64,000 nt of DNA from Acidobacteriota bacterium (GTDB lineage: Bacteria > Acidobacteriota > Thermoanaerobaculia > Multivoradales > Multivoraceae): contig JAPOXA010000187.1 of assembly GCA_026707325.1 (NCBI GenBank), positions 55,108-119,107 of the forward strand, in the 5' to 3' direction. Below are positions 28,007 to 37,831 of the stretch, piece by piece (the stretch's first letter is position 1; each line of letters opens with the position of its first letter). The notes beneath the pieces are model-generated. The model had not been told where the DNA came from. It ran no database searches and saw only the letters and a program-made list of their open reading frames with translations. The position numbers were made by a program, and so were the translations under genes.

Positions 28007-29284
28007 GTGCTGCCGACGGCGCCTGCCTCGATCCTGGCCGACTATCACGAACTCCTGAATCTCGCGGGCTATCGCGAGGTGATCGATCCGTCCGTCGATA
28101 CGGCGCTCAAGATCAACATCTCCTGGCACTTCTTCTACCCTGGCAGCTCGACCACGCCCTGGCAGCTCGAGGGCGTCGTGCGGGCGATGAAGAAGGACGG
28201 CTACGACCCGGCGCTGATTCACGGCTGCCACAACCGGACGGTCGTCATCGACGCCCGCCTGGGCGAGCGGGAGAACAAGCAGATCGACGTCATCGAGGCG
28301 CACGGTCTGCGCAACGTCCACCTCTACGAGGAGGGCGAGGAGTGGCTGCCGGTCCGGGAGGCCGTGGGGGACCTCGCCTCGCGCTTCCTCTGCCTGAACG
28401 ACGTCTATCCCCAGGGTTTCCACCTTCCGGCGCGGTTCGTCGGCGAGAACATCATCCACCTGCCGACCGTCAAGACCCACGTCTTCACGACCACGACCGG
28501 GGCGATGAAGAACGCGTTCGGGGGGCTCCTGAACGAGCGCCGGCACTGGACCCATCCGGTCATACACGAGACCCTGGTCGACCTGCTGATGATCCAGCAG
28601 CACATCCACCGGGGCGTGTTCGCGGCCATGGACGGCACCTTCGCGGGCGACGGTCCGGGACCACGGTGCATGATTCCGCGGGTGGGCAACGTGATCCTGG
28701 CCAGCGCGGACCAGGTGGCGATCGACGCGATGGCCGCGAAGCTGATGGGCTTCGACCCGCTGCAGATCCGCTACATCCGCCTCGCGCACGATCTGGGGCT
28801 CGGCTGCGGCGACCCGCGAGACATCGAGATCGTGGGCGATCCGGCCGTTGCCGGCAAGAGCTGGGGCTTCGTCGGCCCCTTCCGGAAGATGACCTTCGCG
28901 GCGCGGATGCAGCACAGGATCTACTGGGGTCCCCTGCGGCGTCCGATCGAATGGTCGCTGCGCACCTTTCTCGCGCCCTGGGCCTATCTGGCGAGCGTTC
29001 TCTACCACGACACCTTCTGGTATCCGTACAAGGCGAAACGGCAGATGGCCGAGGCCCTCTCCAGTCCCTGGGGCCGCCTGTTCGCGGGCTGGGACAGGGC
29101 AGGGGCCGACGGCCGCGGCTATCCGGAGATCGAAGAGCGGCCGGCCGCCGTGTTCCGCACCGGCTGGCGGGCCTTCCTGACCTCTCTTCGCATCCTCTGG
29201 ACCTGCCTGCGGGAAGCGCCTGAAGTCGCCATGCGCCTGAGCCGCCGCTCAGGCGCCACCGGCGTCCACGGTTCGGGTTCCTGA
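28007..29284 (+). CDS. DUF362 domain protein
   Basis: This 425-aa protein contains a DUF362 domain. Characteristic parts are [38 protein letters not shown] and a downstream [21 protein letters not shown]362 proteins are often linked to iron-sulfur or redox functions, but none is established here and no ferredoxin-type Cys cluster is present. The C-terminal 130 residues are aromatic-rich with possible amphipathic membrane-associated helices ([20 protein letters not shown]). The first ordinary start is this GTG, but the preceding in-frame codons encode RVA, completing the expected first strand. A CTG at 27974 overlapping the rho stop is a possible true start. Confidence 0.75.
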   Translation: MLPTAPASILADYHELLNLAGYREVIDPSVDTALKINISWHFFYPGSSTTPWQLEGVVRAMKKDGYDPALIHGCHNRTVVIDARLGERENKQIDVIEAHGLRNVHLYEEGEEWLPVREAVGDLASRFLCLNDVYPQGFHLPARFVGENIIHLPTVKTHVFTTTTGAMKNAFGGLLNERRHWTHPVIHETLVDLLMIQQHIHRGVFAAMDGTFAGDGPGPRCMIPRVGNVILASADQVAIDAMAAKLMGFDPLQIRYIRLAHDLGLGCGDPRDIEIVGDPAVAGKSWGFVGPFRKMTFAARMQHRIYWGPLRRPIEWSLRTFLAPWAYLASVLYHDTFWYPYKAKRQMAEALSSPWGRLFAGWDRAGADGRGYPEIEERPAAVFRTGWRAFLTSLRILWTCLREAPEVAMRLSRRSGATGVHGSGS

Positions 29285-29304
29285 GCCTGTCCTCCGCCCT
29301 GTCG

Positions 29305-31434
29305 ATGAGCGGCCGGCGGTGGCAGGAAACCGGCGCCGCGGTCGCGGTCGTGTCGGCGCTGGCGTTGATGGTGTTCCATGCGGGCACGTTCCACCGCGGG
29401 GCCACCGCGTTCTCCCTGGCCGTCGGCGCCACTCTGCTGCTCGTGTTCGCGTTTCTCGGCCGCCGATCGTTCCTGGATCCGCTGGCGGTGGGAGGTGGTG
29501 CCTGGCGGTGGTGGCCGGAGCTTCTCGGAGTCCTCTGGCTTTCGGTCCTGGCGAGCTGGATTCAGTCACCGGTCGGCCGCGCTGGCGAGGCGATCGTTCT
29601 CTTCCTCCTGCCGGCTGCCTGGGCAGCGGCGGGGATCGGGCGGCTCCTGGGCTCGGAGGCAGCCGTGCGCACGGCTCTGGCCGGCTGCGCCGTGGTTGGC
29701 ACGGCGGTGTCGACCTGGGCGCTGGCCATGCAGCCGCTCCACGAAGAGGGCCGGGCCGCTCTGCCGATCGGTCACCACAACCAGTTGGCGTTGGTGCTCG
29801 TGGCGATTCTGCCGCCCGCCGTGCTCGGCGCCTGGCGGGCCGCCGGGCCGGATCGGCGGAGGTTGCGTCAGGGCGCGGCGCTCTTCGTCGGCGCGGTCCT
29901 GGTCTGGACTCTGGCCGCCACCGGTTCGATGTCCGCGTTGGCGGCGCTGGTTGTCCAGGCGGTAGCGGCCGCTGCCTGGATGCTGTGGCGGAGCAGGGGG
30001 CGCCGCTTGCTCGTTCCGCTCGCTGCGTTGCTGGCTCTGGCCGCCGGCCTGGCGCTTGCGACAGCCTGGGCCGGTTCCCGACTCGACGTGCCGGGCCCGC
30101 TCGGCCGTCTGGGCGCGGTGCTGCGGCTCGAGGACCCGTCGCTCCTGGCCCGCCGCACCTACGCCGAAGCCGCTGCCTCCGGCTTCGCGGAGCGTCCGCT
30201 CCTGGGCTGGGGTCCAGGGTCGACGAGCTGGACCCTGGCGAACCACTGGCGTCCGGCGCCGGGCGTTCATCCGCCGGGCGAGGTGGTCACGGACGCCCAC
30301 AGCCTGGTGGCCCAGGCGCCCTACGAACTCGGCATCGCCGGTTCGGTCCTGTTGCTGTTGCTGGCGGCTCGCTACGGCCGGGCTCGCCTGGGCGAACTGG
30401 GCGATCCTCGCGTGCGCGACCCGGATCTCCTGGCTGCGGCGCTGCTGGGTCTGACCGGCGCCGGAGTCTGCCTGGCATTCGGGGTCTTCGCCGTGGTCAC
30501 GGCGGTGCCCGCGGTGCTGATTCTCAACCTGGGCCTGGCGGCTGCGGCGCGGGCAGCCCGGACTGAGGGCAATGACCTGCACTCGTTGCCGGCGTGGTGG
30601 CGGCGAGGGCTCCAGATCGCGTTCCATCTCTGGCTCGTCGCCGCGCTGGGCTGGACCTGGCAGCGGACCTCGGCTGCCCGGTCGTACGAACTCGCGGTGG
30701 CTGCCGGGACTGCGGCGGTGGGACAGACGCCCGGGCTCCCCGGAGAGGAGGTCGGCGGGGGCACGGACCTGCTCCGGACGGCCGCTGCCTCTGATCCGTC
30801 CTTCCCGCTCTACCAGGCGCGGCTCGATCCCTGGGCCGCGGCCGAGGCCGCCGACGGCCTCGCTCCGCTATGGCTCCTGGCCGGGGTCGATCAGAGCATC
30901 GACGCCGGGAGGCGCCGACTGGCGCTCGAGCGAGCCTGCGACCTCGACCCGCTGTCCGCGCTGGCCCCGTTCGAACTCATGCGCCTGGAGCGGGCGGCCG
31001 GCGGCGCGGCCACGGATCCCCGCGTGGCCGCGCGGGCGGCGCGGGCGGTTCTCGCCGAACCTCTCCTTCTGGCCGCGTCGGCGTTCGAGGGAGACCCGGA
31101 CCTGCGGTCCGAAGTTCATCGGCGGATCCGGTCGTGGCCGGGCTTGCCGCCGGGTTGGCTGGCCGCGTTCGAGGAGTTGTGGTTCGGACTCGACTGGTCG
31201 AACGGCCGCGAAGGTCCCCCGCTCGACGTACTGTCGGTCGATGCCGACAGCCGTCCGGCGGTCTCGTTCAGCCTCTTCGCTTTCCGCCGTCCGCCCTGGT
31301 CGCTCTCTATCGGCGCGGTGCCGCTCCGGAGCCATCGCCTGGAGTTCATCGCGGCCCACGATCTTCCCGCGGTGACCCGGTTGCCGCAGACCGCTCCCGA
31401 ACCGTTCTGGTTCCGTCGCTGCGGGGCAGAGTAG
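29305..31434 (+). CDS. O-antigen ligase-like (Wzy_C) polytopic membrane protein with TPR-like tail
   Basis: This 709-aa protein has about ten to twelve hydrophobic segments over residues 10-460, with the conserved periplasmic stretch LLGWGPGSTSW followed by DAHSLVAQAPYELGIAG, which matches the Wzy/WaaL (O-antigen ligase/polymerase) family. The soluble C-terminal third is Ala/Leu/Arg-rich with TPR-like helices (RRLALERACDLDPLSALAPFELMRLER). Such proteins join or polymerise surface glycans in the periplasm. No lipopolysaccharide gene cluster surrounds it. The preceding start region overlaps nothing and the ATG is clear. Confidence 0.8.
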   Translation: MSGRRWQETGAAVAVVSALALMVFHAGTFHRGATAFSLAVGATLLLVFAFLGRRSFLDPLAVGGGAWRWWPELLGVLWLSVLASWIQSPVGRAGEAIVLFLLPAAWAAAGIGRLLGSEAAVRTALAGCAVVGTAVSTWALAMQPLHEEGRAALPIGHHNQLALVLVAILPPAVLGAWRAAGPDRRRLRQGAALFVGAVLVWTLAATGSMSALAALVVQAVAAAAWMLWRSRGRRLLVPLAALLALAAGLALATAWAGSRLDVPGPLGRLGAVLRLEDPSLLARRTYAEAAASGFAERPLLGWGPGSTSWTLANHWRPAPGVHPPGEVVTDAHSLVAQAPYELGIAGSVLLLLLAARYGRARLGELGDPRVRDPDLLAAALLGLTGAGVCLAFGVFAVVTAVPAVLILNLGLAAAARAARTEGNDLHSLPAWWRRGLQIAFHLWLVAALGWTWQRTSAARSYELAVAAGTAAVGQTPGLPGEEVGGGTDLLRTAAASDPSFPLYQARLDPWAAAEAADGLAPLWLLAGVDQSIDAGRRRLALERACDLDPLSALAPFELMRLERAAGGAATDPRVAARAARAVLAEPLLLAASAFEGDPDLRSEVHRRIRSWPGLPPGWLAAFEELWFGLDWSNGREGPPLDVLSVDADSRPAVSFSLFAFRRPPWSLSIGAVPLRSHRLEFIAAHDLPAVTRLPQTAPEPFWFRRCGAE

Positions 31435-31440
31435 GGGGAC

Positions 31441-32109
31441 TCAGGCCGCGCCGGTGGCTTCGGCGTCGTCGGCGGCCACGCGGTTGCGGCCGGCATGCTT
31501 CGCCTGGTACATCGCGTTGTCCGCCAGTTGCAGCAGGCGGGTCGCGGCGCCTTGTGGGCCCGGCGTCTCGTCATGGTCGCCGCCGGCGTCCGCCCGCATC
31601 GAGGCGGCGCCGATCGAGCAGGTCACGCGGACCAGTGGGCGGCGCCCTGGCGGCTCACCGCCCGCGAAGATGGTGGCTGCCAGGGTCGCGCGGAGCCGCT
31701 CGGCTTCGCGGAGACAGCGATCGAGGTCGGCGCCGGGCAACACGACGACGAACTCGTCGCCGCCGTAACGCGCGGCGAAGCCCCTTTCCCGGCTGGCGGC
31801 GGCGTCCACGAACCCGGCGACCTGGCTCAGCACCCGGCTGCCGGTCACGTGGCCGTGCCGGTCGTTCACGTTCTTGAAGCGGTCCAGGTCGATGAACAGC
31901 AGTCCGACGTGGCCGCCGTCCCGTCCCGCGTCCGAGATCGCATCGGTCAGGCCGCGGTGCAGGGTGCGGTCGTCGTAGAGGCCGGTGAGACCGTCCCGGC
32001 GCGAATCTCCGGCGCCCGTGACGCCGGCGACTTCGCGGAGAGCGGCCGCGGCTCTTGCCGCGAGCTCTTCAGCCGAGGCCTTCCTGTTGACGTCGCGATC
32101 CCTGGTCAC
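31441..32109 (-). CDS. GGDEF diguanylate cyclase
   Basis: This 222-aa soluble protein makes cyclic-di-GMP. The active-site loop RYGGDEFVVVLPGAD is intact, as are the substrate-binding LLFIDLDRFKNVNDRHGH and the closing LADNAMYQAKHAGRNRV. The residues upstream of GGDEF read RERGFAA, so the RxxD product-inhibition site is absent. There is no sensor domain, only about 40 helical N-terminal residues. The GTG at 32109 follows AGGA by 8 nt. It lies 53 nt after the molybdoenzyme gene on the same strand. Confidence 0.9.
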   Translation of the reverse strand: MTRDRDVNRKASAEELAARAAAALREVAGVTGAGDSRRDGLTGLYDDRTLHRGLTDAISDAGRDGGHVGLLFIDLDRFKNVNDRHGHVTGSRVLSQVAGFVDAAASRERGFAARYGGDEFVVVLPGADLDRCLREAERLRATLAATIFAGGEPPGRRPLVRVTCSIGAASMRADAGGDHDETPGPQGAATRLLQLADNAMYQAKHAGRNRVAADDAEATGAA

Positions 32110-32162
32110 GTCTGAGATCCTATGGCTGCCCGCCGTTTCGTTCCTTCTAGCGGCGCAGGTTC

Positions 32163-34487
32163 CTAGTGGCCCCCATCGGAGATCCGCTCCAGGCGAGCCG
32201 GGACGCTCTTGTGCCACGGCGTGCCGGCGATGGGATCGCGGTCGGCGGCGGCGGTCAGTTCGTTCGGCGCGACGCCGTCTAGGGTGCGCCGGCCGGCTTC
32301 GTCCGGATAGTCGAGGCCGAGACCGTTCGGAAGGGAGATGTGCCCGTCCTGCATGCGGTCGCTGATCGCGGCGAGAACCTCGGTGGCGCCCTGCGAAGTC
32401 ACCAGCCGGACCCGGTCGCCGTCCCCGATCTCGAGGGCCGCGGCGTCGTGCGGCGACAGGGCCAGCGCCTCTTCCAGCGCCTTGCGCCGCCACCTGGGGT
32501 CGCGGTAGATCGTGTTCGCCGTGAAGGAGCGGCGCTCGCCGGCGGAGAGCACGAGCGGGAACGCCTGGCTCGTGATGGTGGGGCCGTCCGTCGCGACAAG
32601 GGCGTCGATCGCGCCGAACAGCTCCGGAATCGCGAGCTGGAGGCGACCGGTCGCCGTCTGCACGCGGTCCCAACTGACTTCTGGCGGGTCGACGGAGAAC
32701 ACGAGGCCCCGCGGGCTGTCGATGATCGCGTCGAACAGGGCTTCGCCGAGTTCGTCGCCGTCGCTTTCGATGCCGGCCCGGCGCACGGACTCGGGGAAGC
32801 GGCGGGCGCAGATCCGCGCCGCGCTCCACAGGGCGGCGCCGGACTTCGCGTCCGCCGGCAGCGTCTCGCCCAGGGTCCGGTAGAGGAGTGCCGGCGCCGT
32901 GCCGGCGAGGCGGGGATTCTCCCTGATCGCCGTCATGAACGCGTCCGCGAACGCCGCCCTTCCGCCGTCTCGCAGGGCGCTGCGGAGTTCCTCGACCAGT
33001 TCCCCGGAGTAGCCGCCGAGAGCTTCCGTCAGCCGGCAGTGGATCTCCGGCTCAGGCAGCGGGCCCGCCTTGTCCGTCGGCGGCGGCTCCAGGAGCGCCC
33101 GGCGCAGGAAGAAAGCGTTCTCCGGGAACTCGAAGTTGAAGAACACCGCCTCCGCCTTCTCGTACTGCGTGGTCGCCGGCAGCACGTAGTCGGCCAGCCG
33201 GGCTGTCTCGGTCAGCGCGACATCGATCGCGACGACGAACTCGAGCGAATCGATCGTCGCGCGCATCTTCCGGCTCTCCGCCAGCGAGTGGACCGGGTTG
33301 GCGCTCTCGATGAGCATCGCCCGGAAGCGTTTCGGGTGGTCGCCGAGGACTTCCTCGGCGATCCGGTTGCAGGGAACGAGCCCGGCGATGACGGGTGCGC
33401 CGGTCACCGGAGTCTCGCGTGGACCCGAAGACCGTGCGGCCGTGAGCGGTACGAGCGAGGTGGTGACGTTCATGGCGCCCGTCTTCGCGAAGTTCCCCGT
33501 GAGCATCCAGACCAGTCGCTGCAGGTAGCTGACCAAGGTCGAGTTGCGGTTCATCTGGACGCCGAGGTCCTCGAACACGGAAACGCTCGACGCCCTGGCG
33601 ATCCGGCGGACCGCGGTGCGGACGAGGTCCTCGGAAACGCCGCAGACGGAGCACGCGGCGTGGATGTCGGTCTGCTGGAGGTGGGGGCGAACCTCCTCGT
33701 ACCCTTCGGTGTGGCGGGCGACGAAGTCGTCGTTCACGAGCCCTTCGTCGAGCAGGACGCCGAGCATCGCCATCAGAAGCCAGGCGTCGGTGCCGGGCTT
33801 CACCTGGAGGAAGATGTCGGCCAGGTCCGCCGTTTCGGAGCGCCGGACGTCGATGACGATCAGGCAGCGTTCCGGGTCCTTCGCGAGCTCGCGCAGCGTG
33901 ACGCGGGCGCGGGGGACGCCGTGCGACTGCCACGGGTTCTTGCCGAGGAAGACGCCGACCTCGCAGTGGTGGAAGTCGCCGCGCGAGTGCGCGCCGACCA
34001 TCTGGCCGGCCACCCACATCTCGCCCGTCTTTTCCTGCGCGAGCGCGTTGGACCGGAAGACCGAGCCCAGCGTGCGCAGGGTGGAACGGGCGTAGAAGCC
34101 GGGCAGGTGATTCCCCTGGCCGCCTCCGCCGTAGTAGAAGATGGACTCGCCGCCGAACCGGTCGCGAATCCCGGCGAAACGCTCGGCCACCTCGTCGATC
34201 GCGGTGTCCCAGTCGATCTCCTCGAAGCTGCCGTCCGGGCGCCGGCGCAGCGGCGACAGCACGCGGTCACGGCTGTTCTGGTAGTGGTTCAGGCGGCCCG
34301 CCTTCTGGCAGACGTAGCCTTTCGAGACGGGGTTCGCGCGGTCTCCCCGCAGCCGCGTGAACTGCCGTCCGTCGTCGCCGCCCAACTGGACCTCGATGCC
34401 GCAGTTGTTCTCGCACAGGATGCACGCGGTCGGCTCCCACGGGGGTGTCTGTTCCGGCTGAGTCGGTTGGTGGCTTGCTGGCTCCAT
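32163..34487 (-). CDS. Molybdopterin-dependent oxidoreductase with N-terminal 4Fe-4S site
   Basis: This 774-aa protein belongs to the formate dehydrogenase/DMSO reductase superfamily. The N-terminal 4Fe-4S motif is CILCENNCGIEV with a fourth Cys in GYVCQKAGRL. The molybdopterin core includes FFYYGGGGQGNH-like and VFLGKNPWQSHGVPRAR segments, and the C-terminal dinucleotide-binding domain shows LSPHDAAALEIGDGDRVRLV and HISLPNGLG. I cannot assign the Mo ligand; the usual position falls in FRSNALAQEKTG with no Cys. There is no Tat signal and no partner subunit nearby. The ATG at 34487 follows AGGAG; an earlier ATG adds 11 residues. Confidence 0.87.
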   Translation of the reverse strand: MEPASHQPTQPEQTPPWEPTACILCENNCGIEVQLGGDDGRQFTRLRGDRANPVSKGYVCQKAGRLNHYQNSRDRVLSPLRRRPDGSFEEIDWDTAIDEVAERFAGIRDRFGGESIFYYGGGGQGNHLPGFYARSTLRTLGSVFRSNALAQEKTGEMWVAGQMVGAHSRGDFHHCEVGVFLGKNPWQSHGVPRARVTLRELAKDPERCLIVIDVRRSETADLADIFLQVKPGTDAWLLMAMLGVLLDEGLVNDDFVARHTEGYEEVRPHLQQTDIHAACSVCGVSEDLVRTAVRRIARASSVSVFEDLGVQMNRNSTLVSYLQRLVWMLTGNFAKTGAMNVTTSLVPLTAARSSGPRETPVTGAPVIAGLVPCNRIAEEVLGDHPKRFRAMLIESANPVHSLAESRKMRATIDSLEFVVAIDVALTETARLADYVLPATTQYEKAEAVFFNFEFPENAFFLRRALLEPPPTDKAGPLPEPEIHCRLTEALGGYSGELVEELRSALRDGGRAAFADAFMTAIRENPRLAGTAPALLYRTLGETLPADAKSGAALWSAARICARRFPESVRRAGIESDGDELGEALFDAIIDSPRGLVFSVDPPEVSWDRVQTATGRLQLAIPELFGAIDALVATDGPTITSQAFPLVLSAGERRSFTANTIYRDPRWRRKALEEALALSPHDAAALEIGDGDRVRLVTSQGATEVLAAISDRMQDGHISLPNGLGLDYPDEAGRRTLDGVAPNELTAAADRDPIAGTPWHKSVPARLERISDGGH

Positions 34488-34571
34488 GGCGGCTCCTGAA
34501 CGGCGGGCGGGTTTGCGCACCGGAGCTTATGCGGACCGCCGGAATCGCCCAGGCTGCTACCGTGCAGATCG

Positions 34572-35360
34572 GTGACCGCATCGGGCAAGAGCGATCCGCC
34601 GCTCCGCCGATCCCTCGGCCAGCACCACCTCCGCCGCGCGGAGTCCGCGAGTCCCGCGGTCGACTTCCTGGGGGTGTCCGGGCGCACGGTCATCGAGATC
34701 GGCCCCGGCGGCGGCGTGCTGACGCGACTGCTGCTGGAGCGGGGTGCGAGCCGCGTCATCGCCTGCGAACTCGATCCTTCATGGACCTTCGCATTGCGCC
34801 GGCGGTTCCCCGACCGGCGGATCCGCCTCGCGGTGGGCGACGCCTGCGACCTGAGCTACGAGCGCGCGCCCGCCGCGGCCCGGATCGCCGGCAATCTGCC
34901 CTACAACGTGGCCACGCGGATCGTCTCCAGGGTGCTTGAGCGCTCTCCGGTCGGTCTGCGGGCGGCCTTTCTGGTTCAGCGCGAGGTCGCGGACCGGTTG
35001 ACCGCGGCGCCCGGCGACGGGGCCTACGGCGCGATGACGGTGCTGACCCGGGCCCGTGCCGCCGCGCGCCGTCTGGCCGTCGTCATGCCCGGGAGCTTCG
35101 TGCCGCCGCCGGCCGTCACCAGCGCCTTCGTGGGTCTGGAACGGGTCGCGCCTCCGATCGAGGAGGAAGAGTGGCTCGACTTCAAGGCGCTGGTTCGAAC
35201 CGCGTTCACCCGCCGCCGCAAGACCCTCCTGAACAACCTGGTCGCGGTCATGGAGCGGCCCGCGGCGGCCGCGGCGATCTCGGCGCTGGGGCTGCCCCCG
35301 ATGGTTCGGGCGGAGGCACTCGGCCTGGATGAGTTCGTCGAGCTGTTCCGCGTCTGCTGA
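34572..35360 (+). CDS. rsmA: 16S rRNA (adenine1518/1519-N6) dimethyltransferase
   Basis: RsmA (KsgA) dimethylates two adjacent adenosines near the 3' end of 16S rRNA during late 30S assembly. Motifs: SLGQHHL at the N-terminus (usually GQNFL), the SAM site VIEIGPGGGVLTRLLLE, ACELDPS, the catalytic NLPYN, and FTRRRKTLLNNL near the C-terminus. Length is 262 aa. The GTG start begins 84 nt from the divergent molybdoenzyme start. Confidence 0.95.
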   Translation: MTASGKSDPPLRRSLGQHHLRRAESASPAVDFLGVSGRTVIEIGPGGGVLTRLLLERGASRVIACELDPSWTFALRRRFPDRRIRLAVGDACDLSYERAPAAARIAGNLPYNVATRIVSRVLERSPVGLRAAFLVQREVADRLTAAPGDGAYGAMTVLTRARAAARRLAVVMPGSFVPPPAVTSAFVGLERVAPPIEEEEWLDFKALVRTAFTRRRKTLLNNLVAVMERPAAAAAISALGLPPMVRAEALGLDEFVELFRVC

Positions 35361-35370
35361 GTTGCTCACA

Positions 35371-35405
35371 CGGATATAGCCATATCCGGCTTCGTCGGAT
35401 ACAAT
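35371..35405 (+). promoter_or_regulatory. ftsK promoter with overlapping palindrome
   Basis: A perfect inverted repeat CGGATAT-AGCC-ATATCCG occupies 35371-35388. It overlaps a candidate -35 (TAGCCA, 35377-35382) placed 17 nt before TACAAT (35400-35405). The 7-bp arms and AT-rich core stand out in this GC-rich DNA and suggest a repressor or activator site controlling ftsK. The regulator is unknown. Confidence 0.5.
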
Positions 35406-35452
35406 CGCCAGCCCGTGCATGTTCCCGTCAACGCTTCATGGGGAGGGCGTCG

Positions 35453-37819
35453 ATGATTCGCTCCGATGATGGCCCCAGACGGTTCGCACTTGGGAGGGGT
35501 CTGCCGGCGGGCAAGGCCGGCGAACTCGGCGGTCTGCTGTTGCTCATGCTCGGTGCGCTCCTGCTGCTCAGTCTGCTGAGCTACCAGCCGGGCGATCCGA
35601 GCTTCATGCGCAGCGCCGAGGGCTCTGTGGAGACGGCCAATCTGATCGGTCCGATGGGCGCCCACGTCGCCGCCGCCGGATTCGGTTTTCTCGGGTTCGC
35701 CGTGCTCGCCGTGCCGCTGGCGCTCCTCGGTCTGGGTTACCGCCTGGTCCGCGCCCGCGCCGACGTTCCCTCCGTCCTGCAGGGGGCGGGCATCGTCGTC
35801 GCCCTGGTAGCCGCGCCGACACTGGCAGCTCTGACCGCGGGCGAAGTCGCTTTCCGGGGTGAGTCGCTGATGGCCGGGGGTTTCCTGGGGTCGACGATCG
35901 CCGGGGCGGTCGGAGGACAGTTGGGCGCGCTCGGAACCGGAGTGATCGCCGTCTCGGGCCTCGTGTTCGGGGTCGCGTTGATGCTGCGCAGCAGCCTGGA
36001 TGAATCGGTCGCCGCCGGTGTTCGCCGACTCAAGGCGTTCCTTGCCCTGCTCAAGCCCAGGGTGCGGAAGAAGGCCAGGGCCAGGGCGCCGGAGAAGGCG
36101 AAAGAACGCGGCAAGGCAAAGACCTCGCTGCAGCCGGCGGAAGACCTTCCGCTCGTGGATCTGCCGCTTCGCCGGACCGCGGTGAGGAAGACAAGGGCGG
36201 CGAGCCCCGGACCGGAGGAGGCCAGGACCGCACAGCCGGCCGCGACAGGGACGACGCCGGCGCCGGCCGCAGTCGCGAAGACGGCCGTAACGGGCACGGA
36301 GAAGGCCGAATCGCCGGTCCAAAACACGGAACTGCCGCCGCTCGATCTGCTCTACACCGAAGAGGTCAACAGCGAGGTCGACGAAGACGAGTTGAGGGAA
36401 CTCGGTGAACTCATCTGCGCCCGCTGCGCCGAGTTCGGAGTCGAGGGCACGGTCGAAGGCATCAGCCCCGGTCCGGTCATCACCGTCTTCGAGTTCCAGC
36501 CGGCGCCCGGCGTGAAGGTCGCCCAGATCGTCAACCTCCAGGACGATCTGGCGCTCTCCCTCAAGGCCGAGGCGATCCGGATCGAACGCATGCCCGGCCG
36601 GTCGACGCTGGGCATCGAGGTCCCGAACAGGCACAGGACGATCATCCCCCTGGGCAGCCTTCTGGCCGACTCCGGGTTCCGGGACGGCAAGTCCCCGCTC
36701 ACGATGGCGCTCGGGCGCACTCTCCGTGGCGAGCCGTACTTCGCCGACCTGGCCAAGATGCCGCATCTGCTGGTAGCGGGGGCCACCGGCGCGGGCAAGA
36801 GCGTGGGCCTCCAGGGCATGCTGACTTCCTTCCTGTATCGCGCGCGGAGCGACGAAGTCCAGTTCATCCTGATCGACCCGAAGCGGATCGAACTCGGGGT
36901 CTACGCGGACATTCCGCACCTGAAGACTGCCGTGGTGGTGGAACCGAAGCAGGCCTCGAACGCACTGCGCTGGGCCGTGGCCGAGATGGAGCGCCGCTAC
37001 CGTTTGCTGGCGGAGGTTCACGTCCGATCGATCGACTTCTACAACCGGGCAATCGCCGATCCGGAGGTGGCCAACCGCCTGCGCCTTCGGGACGAGGAGG
37101 CGGACGAGCCGGCCGAGCTTCGGAATCTCGAACCGCTCCCCTACTACGTGATCGTGATCGACGAACTGGCCGACCTGATGATGGTCGCCTCGTCCGAGGT
37201 CGAGACGTCGATCGCTCGCCTCGCGCAGATGGCGCGGGCGGTCGGCATCCACCTGATCGTGGCGACCCAGCGCCCCTCGGTCGATGTTCTGACGGGCACG
37301 ATCAAGGCGAACTTCCCGTGCCGGATTTCGTACGCCGCGGCGACCCGGCACGATTCGCGCACCATCCTCGACCAGGTCGGCGCCGAGAAACTGCTCGGCA
37401 AGGGCGACATGCTGTTCATGCCGCCCGGCAGCGGGCGGATGCTCCGCCTCCATGGCGCTTTCGTGACGGAGCAGGAAACGGCGGCTCTGGTCCGCTGGCT
37501 CAAGCGGCAGGGCCAGCCCAACCTCGATCCGGCGGTGCTGGCGCCGCCGCCCGAGGACCGTTCGGCAAGCGCCGGGGAGAACGGCGACGACGATGTTCTC
37601 TACGACGAGGCGGCCCGGCTCGTCGTCGCGGAACGGATGGGATCCGCGAGCTTCCTCCAGCGTCGAATGAGAGTGGGCTTCTCCCGTGCTTCGCGCCTCG
37701 TGGACCTGATGGAACAGGATGGCATTCTGGGCCCCGCCCAGGGCAGCAAGCCCCGGGAAGTCCTGGTTCCGCCCGACTACTTCAAAGAAGTCGATCAGTC
37801 GCAGATCGCCTTCCAGTAA
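35453..37819 (+). CDS. ftsK: DNA translocase FtsK/SpoIIIE
   Basis: FtsK pumps chromosomal DNA at the division septum and aids dimer resolution. Four N-terminal membrane segments lie at about residues 25-45, 65-90, 105-125 and 150-175. A Lys/Ala/Pro-rich linker (about 190-290) follows, then the motor domain with Walker A AGATGAGKSVGLQGML, Walker B YYVIVIDELADLMM and IVATQRPSVDVLTG, and the winged-helix gamma domain (FLQRRMRVGFSRASRLVDLME) at the end. Length is 788 aa. GGGAGG 7 nt before the ATG at 35453 supports this start over an ATG 15 nt upstream. Confidence 0.96.
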   Translation: MIRSDDGPRRFALGRGLPAGKAGELGGLLLLMLGALLLLSLLSYQPGDPSFMRSAEGSVETANLIGPMGAHVAAAGFGFLGFAVLAVPLALLGLGYRLVRARADVPSVLQGAGIVVALVAAPTLAALTAGEVAFRGESLMAGGFLGSTIAGAVGGQLGALGTGVIAVSGLVFGVALMLRSSLDESVAAGVRRLKAFLALLKPRVRKKARARAPEKAKERGKAKTSLQPAEDLPLVDLPLRRTAVRKTRAASPGPEEARTAQPAATGTTPAPAAVAKTAVTGTEKAESPVQNTELPPLDLLYTEEVNSEVDEDELRELGELICARCAEFGVEGTVEGISPGPVITVFEFQPAPGVKVAQIVNLQDDLALSLKAEAIRIERMPGRSTLGIEVPNRHRTIIPLGSLLADSGFRDGKSPLTMALGRTLRGEPYFADLAKMPHLLVAGATGAGKSVGLQGMLTSFLYRARSDEVQFILIDPKRIELGVYADIPHLKTAVVVEPKQASNALRWAVAEMERRYRLLAEVHVRSIDFYNRAIADPEVANRLRLRDEEADEPAELRNLEPLPYYVIVIDELADLMMVASSEVETSIARLAQMARAVGIHLIVATQRPSVDVLTGTIKANFPCRISYAAATRHDSRTILDQVGAEKLLGKGDMLFMPPGSGRMLRLHGAFVTEQETAALVRWLKRQGQPNLDPAVLAPPPEDRSASAGENGDDDVLYDEAARLVVAERMGSASFLQRRMRVGFSRASRLVDLMEQDGILGPAQGSKPREVLVPPDYFKEVDQSQIAFQ

Positions 37820-37831
37820 GTTGAGCGGACG

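Noticed and set aside
32340..34499. A 719-codon open frame antisense to the molybdoenzyme
   Set aside because: Same GC-bias effect; no homology features.
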